Shown here: positions 55,097-62,407 of the stretch, one piece after another
Layout: each line of letters opens with the position of its first letter
Numbering within the stretch: the first letter of the stretch is position 1
From: Loktanella sp. DSM 29012
GTDB taxonomy: Bacteria; Pseudomonadota; Alphaproteobacteria; Rhodobacterales; Rhodobacteraceae
Assembly: GCF_900110705.1 (NCBI RefSeq)
Contig: NZ_FOEJ01000004.1
Location: 310,001 to 374,000, forward strand
Direction: 5' to 3'
Length of the DNA: 64,000 bases
The notes under the pieces: generated by a model
What the model was told of the DNA's origin: nothing
The model's input: the letters and a program-made list of their open reading frames with translations, nothing else
The model's database searches: none
Made by a program: the position numbers and the translations under genes

Positions 55097-55582
55097 ATGC
55101 CGAATTCGACTGGTGACCTGGACCGATTCGACGCAAAGATTCTTGACGTGCTGGCGGTCGACGGGCGCATCAGTGTCACCGCACTCGCCGAGCGTATCGG
55201 CCTGTCCAAATCCCCAACCCAGGCGCGCCTGCGCAAGCTGGAGTCGGATGGTGTCATTCGGGGCTACCGGGCCCTGTTTGACCCGATCGCACTGGGACGA
55301 GACCACGTATCCTTTGTCGAGGTCAAGTTGTCCGACACGCGCGAGGCGGCCTTGCGGGCGTTCAACGATGCCGTGCTGGCGATCCCGCAGATCGAACAAT
55401 GTCACATGATTGCCGGATCATACGATTACCTGCTGAAGGTGCGGACGCAGGGCATGACCGATTACCGTGCGGTTCTGGCGTCCTTTATCTCGACCCTGCC
55501 GAACGTGTCGGGCACGTCGACCTATGTTGCGATGCAGGCTGTCAAGGAAGAGGGTGTGTCGCCCGTGCCGCCATCAAGCTGA
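55097..55582 (+). CDS. putR: Lrp/AsnC-family proline-responsive regulator
   Basis: A 161-residue Lrp/AsnC regulator, divergent from putA, and by that position the likely PutR activator of proline use. The N-terminal helix-turn-helix reads ILDVLAVDGRISVTALAERI ... SKSPTQARLRKLESDGVIRG. The C-terminal RAM effector domain has GSYDYLLKVRTQGMTDYRAV. ATG 55097 matches family length; upstream in-frame starts at 55004 and 55073 add sequence overlapping the promoter. The AT-richer 107 bases between the two genes are a natural operator region. Confidence 0.9.
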   Translation: MPNSTGDLDRFDAKILDVLAVDGRISVTALAERIGLSKSPTQARLRKLESDGVIRGYRALFDPIALGRDHVSFVEVKLSDTREAALRAFNDAVLAIPQIEQCHMIAGSYDYLLKVRTQGMTDYRAVLASFISTLPNVSGTSTYVAMQAVKEEGVSPVPPSS

Positions 55583-55629
55583 CGGTTGCGTGACTTGACG
55601 GGTGCGTTCATCCGCCCAAGACTGTCGGC

Positions 55630-56178
55630 ATGATCAGAACCCTTTGTCTTTGTTTGACGCTGTACGCCGGCCCTGCCGTGGCGCAGGATGCATGTCCTGC
55701 GGTGCCCGATCACGCAGCGGAAATGGCGCAGGCCATTTCACATATGCAGCGGGCGCAGTCAGCGGCAGAGGCGCAGCGTTCCGCGTCTGCGCTGTGGTCC
55801 TATTGGCTGGACGCGCCTGACAGTCACGCACAGGCGCTGCTGGATGCGGGAATGACCCGGCGTGATCTGGGCGATTTCGCGGGGGCGATCGGTTTTTTCG
55901 ACGATCTGGTCAATTACTGCCCCGCCTACGCAGAGGGTTATAATCAGCGGGCATTGTCATATTTCCTGCAACGCGATTTTGCGGCGTCGCTGGTGGATCT
56001 GGATCGCGCGCTGGACCTTTTGCCCAACCACGTCGCAGCCCTGTCCGGCAAGGCGCTGACGCTGTTCGGCCTGGGGCGCGACGCAGAAGGTCAGGCCACG
56101 TTGCGCGCGGCCGTTGCGATGAATCCTTGGTTGCAGGAACGCCGGTTGCTGGATGAACCGCCCGGCACCGACATCTGA
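55630..56178 (+). CDS. Exported TPR-repeat protein
   Basis: A 182-residue periplasmic protein. A signal peptide (MIRTLCLCLTLYAGPAVAQ, cleavage near AVAQ-DACP) is followed by two to three tetratricopeptide repeats. Examples are ALLDAGMTRRDLGDFAGAIG, YAEGYNQRALSYFLQRDFAA and ALSGKALTLFGLGRDAEGQ, each with the A/G-Y/F-A-P spacing of TPR helices. No enzymatic domain. It probably scaffolds protein contacts in the envelope; partner unknown. Confidence 0.85.
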   Translation: MIRTLCLCLTLYAGPAVAQDACPAVPDHAAEMAQAISHMQRAQSAAEAQRSASALWSYWLDAPDSHAQALLDAGMTRRDLGDFAGAIGFFDDLVNYCPAYAEGYNQRALSYFLQRDFAASLVDLDRALDLLPNHVAALSGKALTLFGLGRDAEGQATLRAAVAMNPWLQERRLLDEPPGTDI

Positions 56179-56218
56179 CGCTTGTCCGCGCGGGCGTGCC
56201 GGATTACCAACGCCGCGT

Positions 56219-56304
56219 GCCCCCGTGGTGGAATGGTAGACACCGGAGACTTAAAATCTCCTGACCTTTTGGTCGTGCCGGTTCGAGTCCGGCCGGGGGC
56301 ACCA
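56219..56304 (+). tRNA. tRNA-Leu (TAA)
   Basis: 86 bases including CCA. Acceptor GCCCCCG/CGGGGGC, anticodon stem GGAGA/TCTCC with loop CTTAAAA (anticodon TAA), long class II variable arm (TGACCTTTTGGTCG), T arm GGTTCGAGTCC. Confidence 0.97.
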
Positions 56305-56319
56305 AGATGTGATATCGGA

Positions 56320-56460
56320 TCAGTCGTCATCCAGCAGAATGCGTGCGGCGTTGCCCTGCGCGTCGTCGTATTGATCGGTTCGGATCGTCCACAGGAACGC
56401 GGCCAGGCCGCAGGCCCCGAGGATCAGCGAGACGGGGATCAGGATCACAAGGACATTCAT
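56320..56460 (-). CDS. ccoS: cbb3 oxidase assembly protein CcoS
   Basis: A 46-residue single-span protein needed to insert redox cofactors into cbb3 oxidase. The minus strand reads MNVLVILIPVSLILGACGLA, then AFLWTIRTDQYDDAQGNAAR and ILLDDD before the stop. The hydrophobic helix followed by FLWTIRTDQYDD is the CcoS signature. Its ATG overlaps the ccoI stop by 4 bases, the last link of ccoG-H-I-S. Confidence 0.95.
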   Translation of the reverse strand: MNVLVILIPVSLILGACGLAAFLWTIRTDQYDDAQGNAARILLDDD

Positions 56461-58574
56461 TTGACGAACCGCATGCGCTGGGCGTTCAACAGAACGGTGA
56501 TGGATGACACGCTCATCGCCAGTGCGGCGGCCAGCGGCGTGGCATAGCCCAAGAGCGCCACAGGTACCGCGATCCAGTTGTACAGCGCCGCAATCGCGAA
56601 ATTCTGCTGCGACAGGTGGCGGGTCATGCGGGCGACCCGGATCAGCAGGGGCAGATCGGCAAAGCTTTCCTTGAGGATGACGACATCAGCCGCGTTGCGC
56701 GATGCATCAAGGGCCGTGGATGGCGCAAGCGAGGCATGTGCCGAGGCCAGTGCCGCGGTGTCGTTCAACCCGTCACCCACCATCAGAACGTGTCGGCCTT
56801 GCTGATCCAGTTGGCGCAGTCGATCCAACTTGTCCTGCGGTCTGGCATCGGCCGTGAAACCGATTCCCAGCCGATCCGCCATGTCACGCGCCGGGGCAGG
56901 GCCATCGCCAGTCAGCATTTCACAGTTCAGGTCCATCCCCGCGATGGCAGCGGCGACCCCGTCGCGCAGCCGTTCGGTCGTTTGCAGGCAGATGGCAGGG
57001 GCCGTTCCGATCCGGAGCCCAAGTCCGCGGAACGGCGCATTCAGCCATGATCCGCGTCCCAGTGCGACAGGCACACCGTCGTGGAAAGCCAGCACGCCGT
57101 TGCCCACGTCCTCGGTCACATCATCCAGGGATGCCGCCCGGACATCGTCCAGTTCCGACAGCACGGCGCGAGACCAGGTGTGGCTGGAGACCTGTGCCAG
57201 TCCTGCGACGATGGCACGCTGATTGGCGTCCAGCCCTGTCACGTCGACATGCGCAGGCAGGGTCAGCGTGCCGGTCTTGTCGAACACAACATGGTCCACC
57301 TCTGCCAGACGTTCGAGGGCCGTGGCGTGTTTGACCAGAAACCCCCTGCTGTAGAGCCTGCTGATCGCACTCGTGCTGACGGCGGGCACGGCAAGGCCCA
57401 GCGCACAGGGGCAGGTGATGATCAGCACGGCGATGGCGACATTTAGCGCGTGACGCAGGTCGCCGTCGTAGGCCACCCAACCGATAAAGGCGAACAACGC
57501 CAGCAAATGCACGGCGGGCGCGTAGATCCGTGCCGCACGGTCGGCCAGACTGGTATAGCGGTTGCGTCCGTTTTCAGCCGTTTCAACCAGTGCCGCCATG
57601 CGGCGCAGGCTGGTGTCGGTGCCATCGACCGTGGCGACCAGATGAAATGGCGCGGCAAGGTTCACCTCGCCCGCTTGCAGGTGATCGCCCCTTGCGGTTT
57701 CCGCAGCTTCGCTTTCTCCGGTCAGCAAGGACCGGTCCAGCAGGGCTGTTTCGCTGGACAATGTGCCATCCACGGGGACACGTTCGCCGGTCGGCACGAC
57801 CACGATATCGCCCGCCCTGATGTCAGCCACGGGGGTCGTCATGGTCAGGCCGTCGATCAGCACCTGTGCGGTATGCACCTCGAGTGCGGTCAGTTCCTTG
57901 GCAGCGGATCGCGCGGCGGTCCGGGTCTGGTGATCCAGATAACGCCCGATCAGCAAAAAGAACGTCAAGGATATGGCTGCATCGAAATAGGCGTGCCTGC
58001 CGCCGTTAAGTACCTCGAACAGGGACATGCCTGCGGCCAGCAGGATGGCCAGCGAAATGGGCACATCCATGTTCAACCGACCAACCCGCAAGGCGGACAT
58101 GGCATTGATGAAAAACGGTTGTCCCGCATAGGCGACAGTCGGCAGTGCGATCAGGGCCGAGATCAGGTGGAACAGGTCGCGGGTGGCATCCTGTGCACCC
58201 GACCAGACCGCGACCGACAGCAGCATGACATTCATCATGGCAAAGCCCGAGACTGCAAGCCGGATCAAGAGCGCGCGGCCCACGTTGTCCTGTGCTGCAG
58301 CCAGTGCCTGAAGATCGAGCGGATAAGCCTCGAATCCGAGTGATTTCAGCGCGTCCAGCGCACGGCCAGGATCGACGGGTCCCGTGATCGACACCCGTTT
58401 CAGCGACAGGTTCACCCGGACATCGGCGACGCCGTTCAGGGTGGCCAGTCCGCGTTCGATCTTGCCGATACAGGCGGCGCAATGGATCGTCGGCACCGAA
58501 AACATCAGCGCGGGTCCGGTGGCGGCAGCGCTGGCCGCGGGGATGCCGGCGCAGGCGGGGCAGGCGGCGGTCAT
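56457..58574 (-). CDS. ccoI: Copper-translocating P-type ATPase CcoI
   Basis: P1B-type ATPase that exports copper for cbb3 oxidase assembly. The 705-residue protein starts with a Cys-rich end (CPACAG) and a heavy-metal-associated domain with the metal site IHCAACIGKIE. About eight membrane helices follow, with the transport motif TCPCALGLAVPAV. The cytoplasmic domains carry TGES in LLTGESEAAE, DKTGTLTLP (phosphorylated Asp) and GDGLNDTAALASAH. Coupled by 4-base overlaps to ccoH upstream and ccoS downstream. Confidence 0.96.
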   Translation of the reverse strand: MTAACPACAGIPAASAAATGPALMFSVPTIHCAACIGKIERGLATLNGVADVRVNLSLKRVSITGPVDPGRALDALKSLGFEAYPLDLQALAAAQDNVGRALLIRLAVSGFAMMNVMLLSVAVWSGAQDATRDLFHLISALIALPTVAYAGQPFFINAMSALRVGRLNMDVPISLAILLAAGMSLFEVLNGGRHAYFDAAISLTFFLLIGRYLDHQTRTAARSAAKELTALEVHTAQVLIDGLTMTTPVADIRAGDIVVVPTGERVPVDGTLSSETALLDRSLLTGESEAAETARGDHLQAGEVNLAAPFHLVATVDGTDTSLRRMAALVETAENGRNRYTSLADRAARIYAPAVHLLALFAFIGWVAYDGDLRHALNVAIAVLIITCPCALGLAVPAVSTSAISRLYSRGFLVKHATALERLAEVDHVVFDKTGTLTLPAHVDVTGLDANQRAIVAGLAQVSSHTWSRAVLSELDDVRAASLDDVTEDVGNGVLAFHDGVPVALGRGSWLNAPFRGLGLRIGTAPAICLQTTERLRDGVAAAIAGMDLNCEMLTGDGPAPARDMADRLGIGFTADARPQDKLDRLRQLDQQGRHVLMVGDGLNDTAALASAHASLAPSTALDASRNAADVVILKESFADLPLLIRVARMTRHLSQQNFAIAALYNWIAVPVALLGYATPLAAALAMSVSSITVLLNAQRMRFVK

Positions 58575-59020
58575 GACTGCACCTGCACGATGACCCGCTG
58601 CTGGAACAACGTCCCGTCAGCGGCCCGCGCCTGCAGGCGCAGGTTCCAGTTGCCGGCCCCTGCATCGACGTGCGCCCGGAACACGTCACCGTCAAAGACG
58701 AAAACGGGCGTCTGGTCGGCGGCCACCATCGTGGCACGGCCAAAGATGGCGGATTCGATCGTGGGTGCCACGGCCTGTCCGTCATGGTGGATGGCAAGGA
58801 TCAGTTCGTCCCCCTCCAGTCGGGCGGCAACATCCCATCTTAGTGCCTGTTGCGCCGTGCGGTCGGCGTCGAACGACTGGCTGGCGACATAGGAATTCTT
58901 GACCTCCAGCCCCGGGAACGTCCGCACCGCGTTGAACGCCAGCGTCAGATTGACCGAGATGATGACCCCGAATGCGAGAACAAAGATGCCGAGGACATGC
59001 CATCCTTTGACTTCGGTCAT
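58571..59020 (-). CDS. ccoH: FixH/CcoH-family oxidase assembly protein
   Basis: A 149-residue single-span membrane protein required for stable cbb3 oxidase. It starts MTEVKGWHVLGIFVLAFGVI with the N-terminal helix, then LAFNAVRTFPGLEVKNSYVA, the FixH hallmark, and a periplasmic beta-rich FixH domain with GNWNLRLQARAADGTLFQQR near the end. Four-base overlaps with ccoG and ccoI indicate translational coupling. Confidence 0.93.
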   Translation of the reverse strand: MTEVKGWHVLGIFVLAFGVIISVNLTLAFNAVRTFPGLEVKNSYVASQSFDADRTAQQALRWDVAARLEGDELILAIHHDGQAVAPTIESAIFGRATMVAADQTPVFVFDGDVFRAHVDAGAGNWNLRLQARAADGTLFQQRVIVQVQS

Positions 59021-60426
59021 TGGCTTTCCTTTCCGTTGAATGTCGTGGCTTGGCTGGTGCGTTCGCCGCTGCTCAGGTCTTCGACCCAGAACCGCAGGTC
59101 CGTGACGGCGCGACCGGCGGCAGGGGCCTGCGGGTCGGCCGTGACATAGACCCGTTGCAGGACCGTTGTGTCGGCGGGAACAGTGACGGTATCGGTGTCG
59201 TCCTGACCTTGGAGGGCGATCTGCAATGTGGCGTCGCTGGTCAGGCTGAGCTGAAGTTGCGCATCCTCGCCCTGCTTGTTGCGCAGGCGCACGTCATAGA
59301 TGTTGCGGATCGCGCCATCGGACTGGACGACATAGGTCGGATTGCGGACGGCAGCGACGGTCAGTTCGATATCGGACCGGATGAACAGCGCATAGACCAG
59401 TCCGATCCCCATGCTGGCCCAGACCGCCGTATACAGCAGCGTGCGCGGACGCAGGACATGCCGCCAGACCGATTTGACCGGCTGGCCCGCCCGTTCGGCC
59501 GCTTCGTCGGTCAGTGCCATATATCCGATCAGACCGCGCGGTTTGCCGATCCGGTCCATCACGTCGTCGCAGGCATCGATGCACAGCGCGCAGGTGATGC
59601 ATTCCATCTGCTGCCCGTTGCGAATGTCGATCCCGGCAGGGCAGACGTTCACGCAGGCCATGCAGTCGATGCAATCGCCCGTGTCGGCGTCACGTTTCTT
59701 GCCGCGCGGTTCGCCGCGCCAGTCGCGATAGGCCACAGTGATCGTATCGGGGTCCATCATCGCAGCCTGGATGCGGGGCCAGGGACACATGTAGTTGCAG
59801 ACCTGTTCACGCATGAACCCACCGAACACAAAGGTGGTCGCGGTCAGGATCGCGATGGTGACATAGGCCACGGGATTTGCCGTGAACTGCACCAGATCGC
59901 GGGCCAGTGTGGGCGCATCGGTGAAATAGAACACCCATGCCCCGCCCGTCGCGAGCCCGATCAGCAGCCAGACCGTCCATTTCGTCAGGCGCAGACGCCA
60001 TTTGTGCAGATCCCACCTGGCCCGGTGCAGGCGGACACGCGCGTTGCGGTCGCCCTCGATCCAGCGTTCCACGAGGATGAACAGATCGGTCCAGACGGTC
60101 TGGGGGCAGGTATAGCCGCACCAGACCCGGCCCAGCGCCGATGTGAACAAAAACAGGCCCAGCCCGGCCATGATCAGCAGCCCTGCCACGAAATAGAATT
60201 CGTGAGGCCAGATCTCGATCCAGAAAAAATAGAACCGGCGGTTCGCCATATCCACCAGCACCGCCTGATCGGGCATGTTCGGGCCGCGATCCCATCTGAT
60301 CCAGGGGGTCAGGTAGTAGATGCCCAGCGTCACGGCCATGATCCACCATTTCAGTTGGCGGAACCTGCCGGAGACGCGGCGCGGAAAGATCGGTTCGCGC
60401 GGGGCGTATAATTGTGTTTCGGACAT
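59017..60426 (-). CDS. ccoG: Cytochrome c oxidase accessory protein CcoG (FixG)
   Basis: A 469-residue membrane protein with two 4Fe-4S clusters that reduces copper for the oxidase. The N-terminal half has about five membrane helices and VWCGYTCPQTVWTDLF, also NYMCPWPRIQAAM. The ferredoxin part has CIDCMACVNVCPAGIDIRNG and MECITCALCIDACDDVMDRI. The C-terminal domain is an immunoglobulin-like FixG domain. First gene of ccoG-H-I-S; AGGAG precedes ATG 60426 and an FnrL-like box lies 53 bases upstream. Confidence 0.96.
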   Translation of the reverse strand: MSETQLYAPREPIFPRRVSGRFRQLKWWIMAVTLGIYYLTPWIRWDRGPNMPDQAVLVDMANRRFYFFWIEIWPHEFYFVAGLLIMAGLGLFLFTSALGRVWCGYTCPQTVWTDLFILVERWIEGDRNARVRLHRARWDLHKWRLRLTKWTVWLLIGLATGGAWVFYFTDAPTLARDLVQFTANPVAYVTIAILTATTFVFGGFMREQVCNYMCPWPRIQAAMMDPDTITVAYRDWRGEPRGKKRDADTGDCIDCMACVNVCPAGIDIRNGQQMECITCALCIDACDDVMDRIGKPRGLIGYMALTDEAAERAGQPVKSVWRHVLRPRTLLYTAVWASMGIGLVYALFIRSDIELTVAAVRNPTYVVQSDGAIRNIYDVRLRNKQGEDAQLQLSLTSDATLQIALQGQDDTDTVTVPADTTVLQRVYVTADPQAPAAGRAVTDLRFWVEDLSSGERTSQATTFNGKESQ

Positions 60427-60478
60427 CGTGGGTCTCCTGTTCGCGAGACCTGTCTAGGATGTCGGTGCAGGCTGTGCC

Positions 60479-60492
60479 TTGATCTGTGTCAA
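60479..60492. promoter_or_regulatory. FnrL-type box upstream of ccoG
   Basis: TTGATCTGTGTCAA (minus strand TTGACACAGATCAA) matches FNR consensus TTGAT-N4-ATCAA at 9 of 10 positions. Centred about 60 bases before the ccoG ATG, it fits activation under low oxygen. Confidence 0.8.
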
Positions 60493-60509
60493 ACACTATC
60501 TGCAAATGC

Positions 60510-60547
60510 CCCAAGGCGGCATGTTTTGCGAACAGGGCCGCCTTGGG
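60510..60547 (-). terminator. 11-bp hairpin after ccoP
   Basis: CCCAAGGCGGC, 16-base loop, GCCGCCTTGGG, starting 31 bases after the ccoP stop on the minus strand and ending just before the FnrL-like box. It separates the structural operon from ccoG. No T run. Confidence 0.6.
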
Positions 60548-60578
60548 ATTGCGGGCCGGGATGTGGCCCGCGCTCTGC

Positions 60579-61442
60579 CTACTCTCCGCCTCCCAGCGCA
60601 TGTACGTAGACAGCAACTGCGCGCACGTCTTCCTCGCTCAGGCGTTGGCCCCAGGCGGGCATGACGCCGAAACGCGCGTTGGTGACGGTTTCGGTCAGTG
60701 CCGCGCGGTCCCCACCATAAAGCCAGATCGCATCCGCAAGGTTGGGCGCACCCAGATCGCGGTTTCCGCCTGCGTCGTTGCCATGGCAAGCGGCGCAATT
60801 GTCCATGAACAGACCTTCACCTGCCTGCGCGAGCGATGCGTCGAAATCGGTGTTGCCAAGGCTGGTGACGTATTCGACCACCGCGGCAATTTCGCCGTCC
60901 TCGAATATCTCGCCATAGGCGGGCATCTGCGAATAGCGCGCATCCCAGTCGGTGTCGTTGCGGATCCCGTGACGGATGGAATAGGCGATCGCCTCTTGAT
61001 CACCGCCCCACAGCCAGTCGTTGTCCAGCAGGTTGGGGAATCCGGTCGTGCCTGCCGCACCCTGTCCGTGACACTGACTGCACTGGGCGCGGAACACGGA
61101 CCCGCCGCGTGCGACCGCATAGCGGTGCAGGTCGTCCGTTGGGGGCAGGTCGGTCAGGTCAGCGGCATTCAGGGCGGCGACCAGATCGGCGTTTTCAGCC
61201 TCGTGGGCGGCGATGTCCTGCGCCACCTCGGTGCGGGTCGCAAAACCAAGAACACCTGACGTCGCACCTGAAATCATCGGCCATGCGGGATAGGCGATCG
61301 TATAGCCGATCCCCCAGACGATACAGGCGTAGAACGTCCACAGCCACCATCGCGGCAGCGGGTTGTTCAGCTCCTTGATCCCGTCCCATTCGTGGCCGGT
61401 CGTCCCGACGCCGGTTTCATGGTCGATCTGTTCGTCAGACAT
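60579..61442 (-). CDS. ccoP: cbb3 oxidase diheme subunit III
   Basis: Membrane-anchored diheme cytochrome c that passes electrons to CcoO/CcoN. The 287-residue product starts MSDEQIDHETGVGTTGHEWD, has the conserved ELNNPLPRWWLWTFYACIVWG entry and one membrane helix, and carries two heme c motifs, CSQCH and CAACH, each followed by its methionine region (SQMPAYGE and GVMPAWGQ). ATG 61442 lies inside the end of ccoQ (8-base overlap). Confidence 0.97.
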   Translation of the reverse strand: MSDEQIDHETGVGTTGHEWDGIKELNNPLPRWWLWTFYACIVWGIGYTIAYPAWPMISGATSGVLGFATRTEVAQDIAAHEAENADLVAALNAADLTDLPPTDDLHRYAVARGGSVFRAQCSQCHGQGAAGTTGFPNLLDNDWLWGGDQEAIAYSIRHGIRNDTDWDARYSQMPAYGEIFEDGEIAAVVEYVTSLGNTDFDASLAQAGEGLFMDNCAACHGNDAGGNRDLGAPNLADAIWLYGGDRAALTETVTNARFGVMPAWGQRLSEEDVRAVAVYVHALGGGE

Positions 61443-61662
61443 TGAATTTGTCCTTCCATTCGTCGCCGCATTTGCAGGCTGCGCAATCATTGGTGCAGGA
61501 TTTTTCCGCCGTATCGTTGCGAAAGGGGATCATGCTGGCGTCCTCGCGGGCATGGCTGAGGCCGGGCCAAAAGGCCCAGACGGCCGCGCCTGCGAAAAAG
61601 GCAAACATGGCCAGCAGCACCCAGCTGTCCGCCAGTTCGCGCAAGAAAGAATAAGTGTCCAT
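61435..61662 (-). CDS. ccoQ: cbb3 oxidase subunit CcoQ with Cys-rich tail
   Basis: A 75-residue single-span subunit: MDTYSFLRELADSWVLLAMF, then a membrane helix and AFWPG. The C-terminal tail ends with four closely spaced cysteines (SCTNDCAACKCGDEW), a CX3CX2CXC pattern that could bind a metal. Classic CcoQ proteins lack this as far as I recall. It lies between ccoO (9-base gap) and ccoP (8-base overlap), so identity is secure. Confidence 0.92.
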   Translation of the reverse strand: MDTYSFLRELADSWVLLAMFAFFAGAAVWAFWPGLSHAREDASMIPFRNDTAEKSCTNDCAACKCGDEWKDKFNV

Positions 61663-61671
61663 CGCGGCCTC

Positions 61672-62397
61672 CTATCGGCTGGCATCGGGGGTGAAGGTCG
61701 AAAAATCGACCAATGTGCCCAGCATTTGCAGATACGCGATCAGCGCATCCATTTCGGTCAGGGCCGACTGTCCGTCAAAGTTCGACACGACCGCACCGGG
61801 ATAGCGTTCGACCAGCGCGTCCCAGTCACCGTCAGGATCGGCCTGCACGCGGAAATCTGCGCTGGCATGGGCGATCTGGTCGTCGGTATAGGGTACGCCC
61901 ACGAAACGGTGGGTACGCAGCAAATCCTCGATGTATTCACCGCTGATCGCAGTTTCCGACAGGAACGCGTATTTGGGCATGACGCTTTCGGGGACGACGG
62001 ATTGCGGGTCCTTCAGGTGGGCCACGTGCCAGTCATCCGAATAGCGCCCGCCGACACGGGCGAGGTCCGGTCCGGTGCGTTTCGACCCCCATTGGAACGG
62101 GTGGTCGTACATCGATTCCGCGGCCAGCGAATAATGACCGTAGCGTTCGACCTCGTCACGCATCGGGCGGATCATCTGGCTGTGGCAGACATAGCAGCCC
62201 TCGCGGATGTAGATGTCGCGCCCCGCCAGTTCGAGCGGCGCATAGGGACGCATCCCCTCGACCTCTTCGATGGTGTTTTCCAGCCAGAACAGCGGTGCGA
62301 TTTCCACGATGCCGCCGACGGTGACCACAAGCAGCGAACTGACCAGCAGCAGCGTCGGGCTGCGTTCAAGGATGGCGTGTTTGTCCAGGATTCCCAT
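61672..62397 (-). CDS. ccoO: cbb3 oxidase monoheme subunit II
   Basis: Membrane-anchored monoheme cytochrome c of the cbb3 complex. The 241-residue protein begins [20 protein letters not shown] with the N-terminal helix, has [20 protein letters not shown] (heme motif CYVCH), [20 protein letters not shown] and [11 protein letters not shown], all strongly conserved, and a C-terminal [10 protein letters not shown]. Ten bases separate it from ccoN. Confidence 0.97.
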   Translation of the reverse strand: MGILDKHAILERSPTLLLVSSLLVVTVGGIVEIAPLFWLENTIEEVEGMRPYAPLELAGRDIYIREGCYVCHSQMIRPMRDEVERYGHYSLAAESMYDHPFQWGSKRTGPDLARVGGRYSDDWHVAHLKDPQSVVPESVMPKYAFLSETAISGEYIEDLLRTHRFVGVPYTDDQIAHASADFRVQADPDGDWDALVERYPGAVVSNFDGQSALTEMDALIAYLQMLGTLVDFSTFTPDASR

Positions 62398-62407
62398 GTT
62401 CTTTTCC

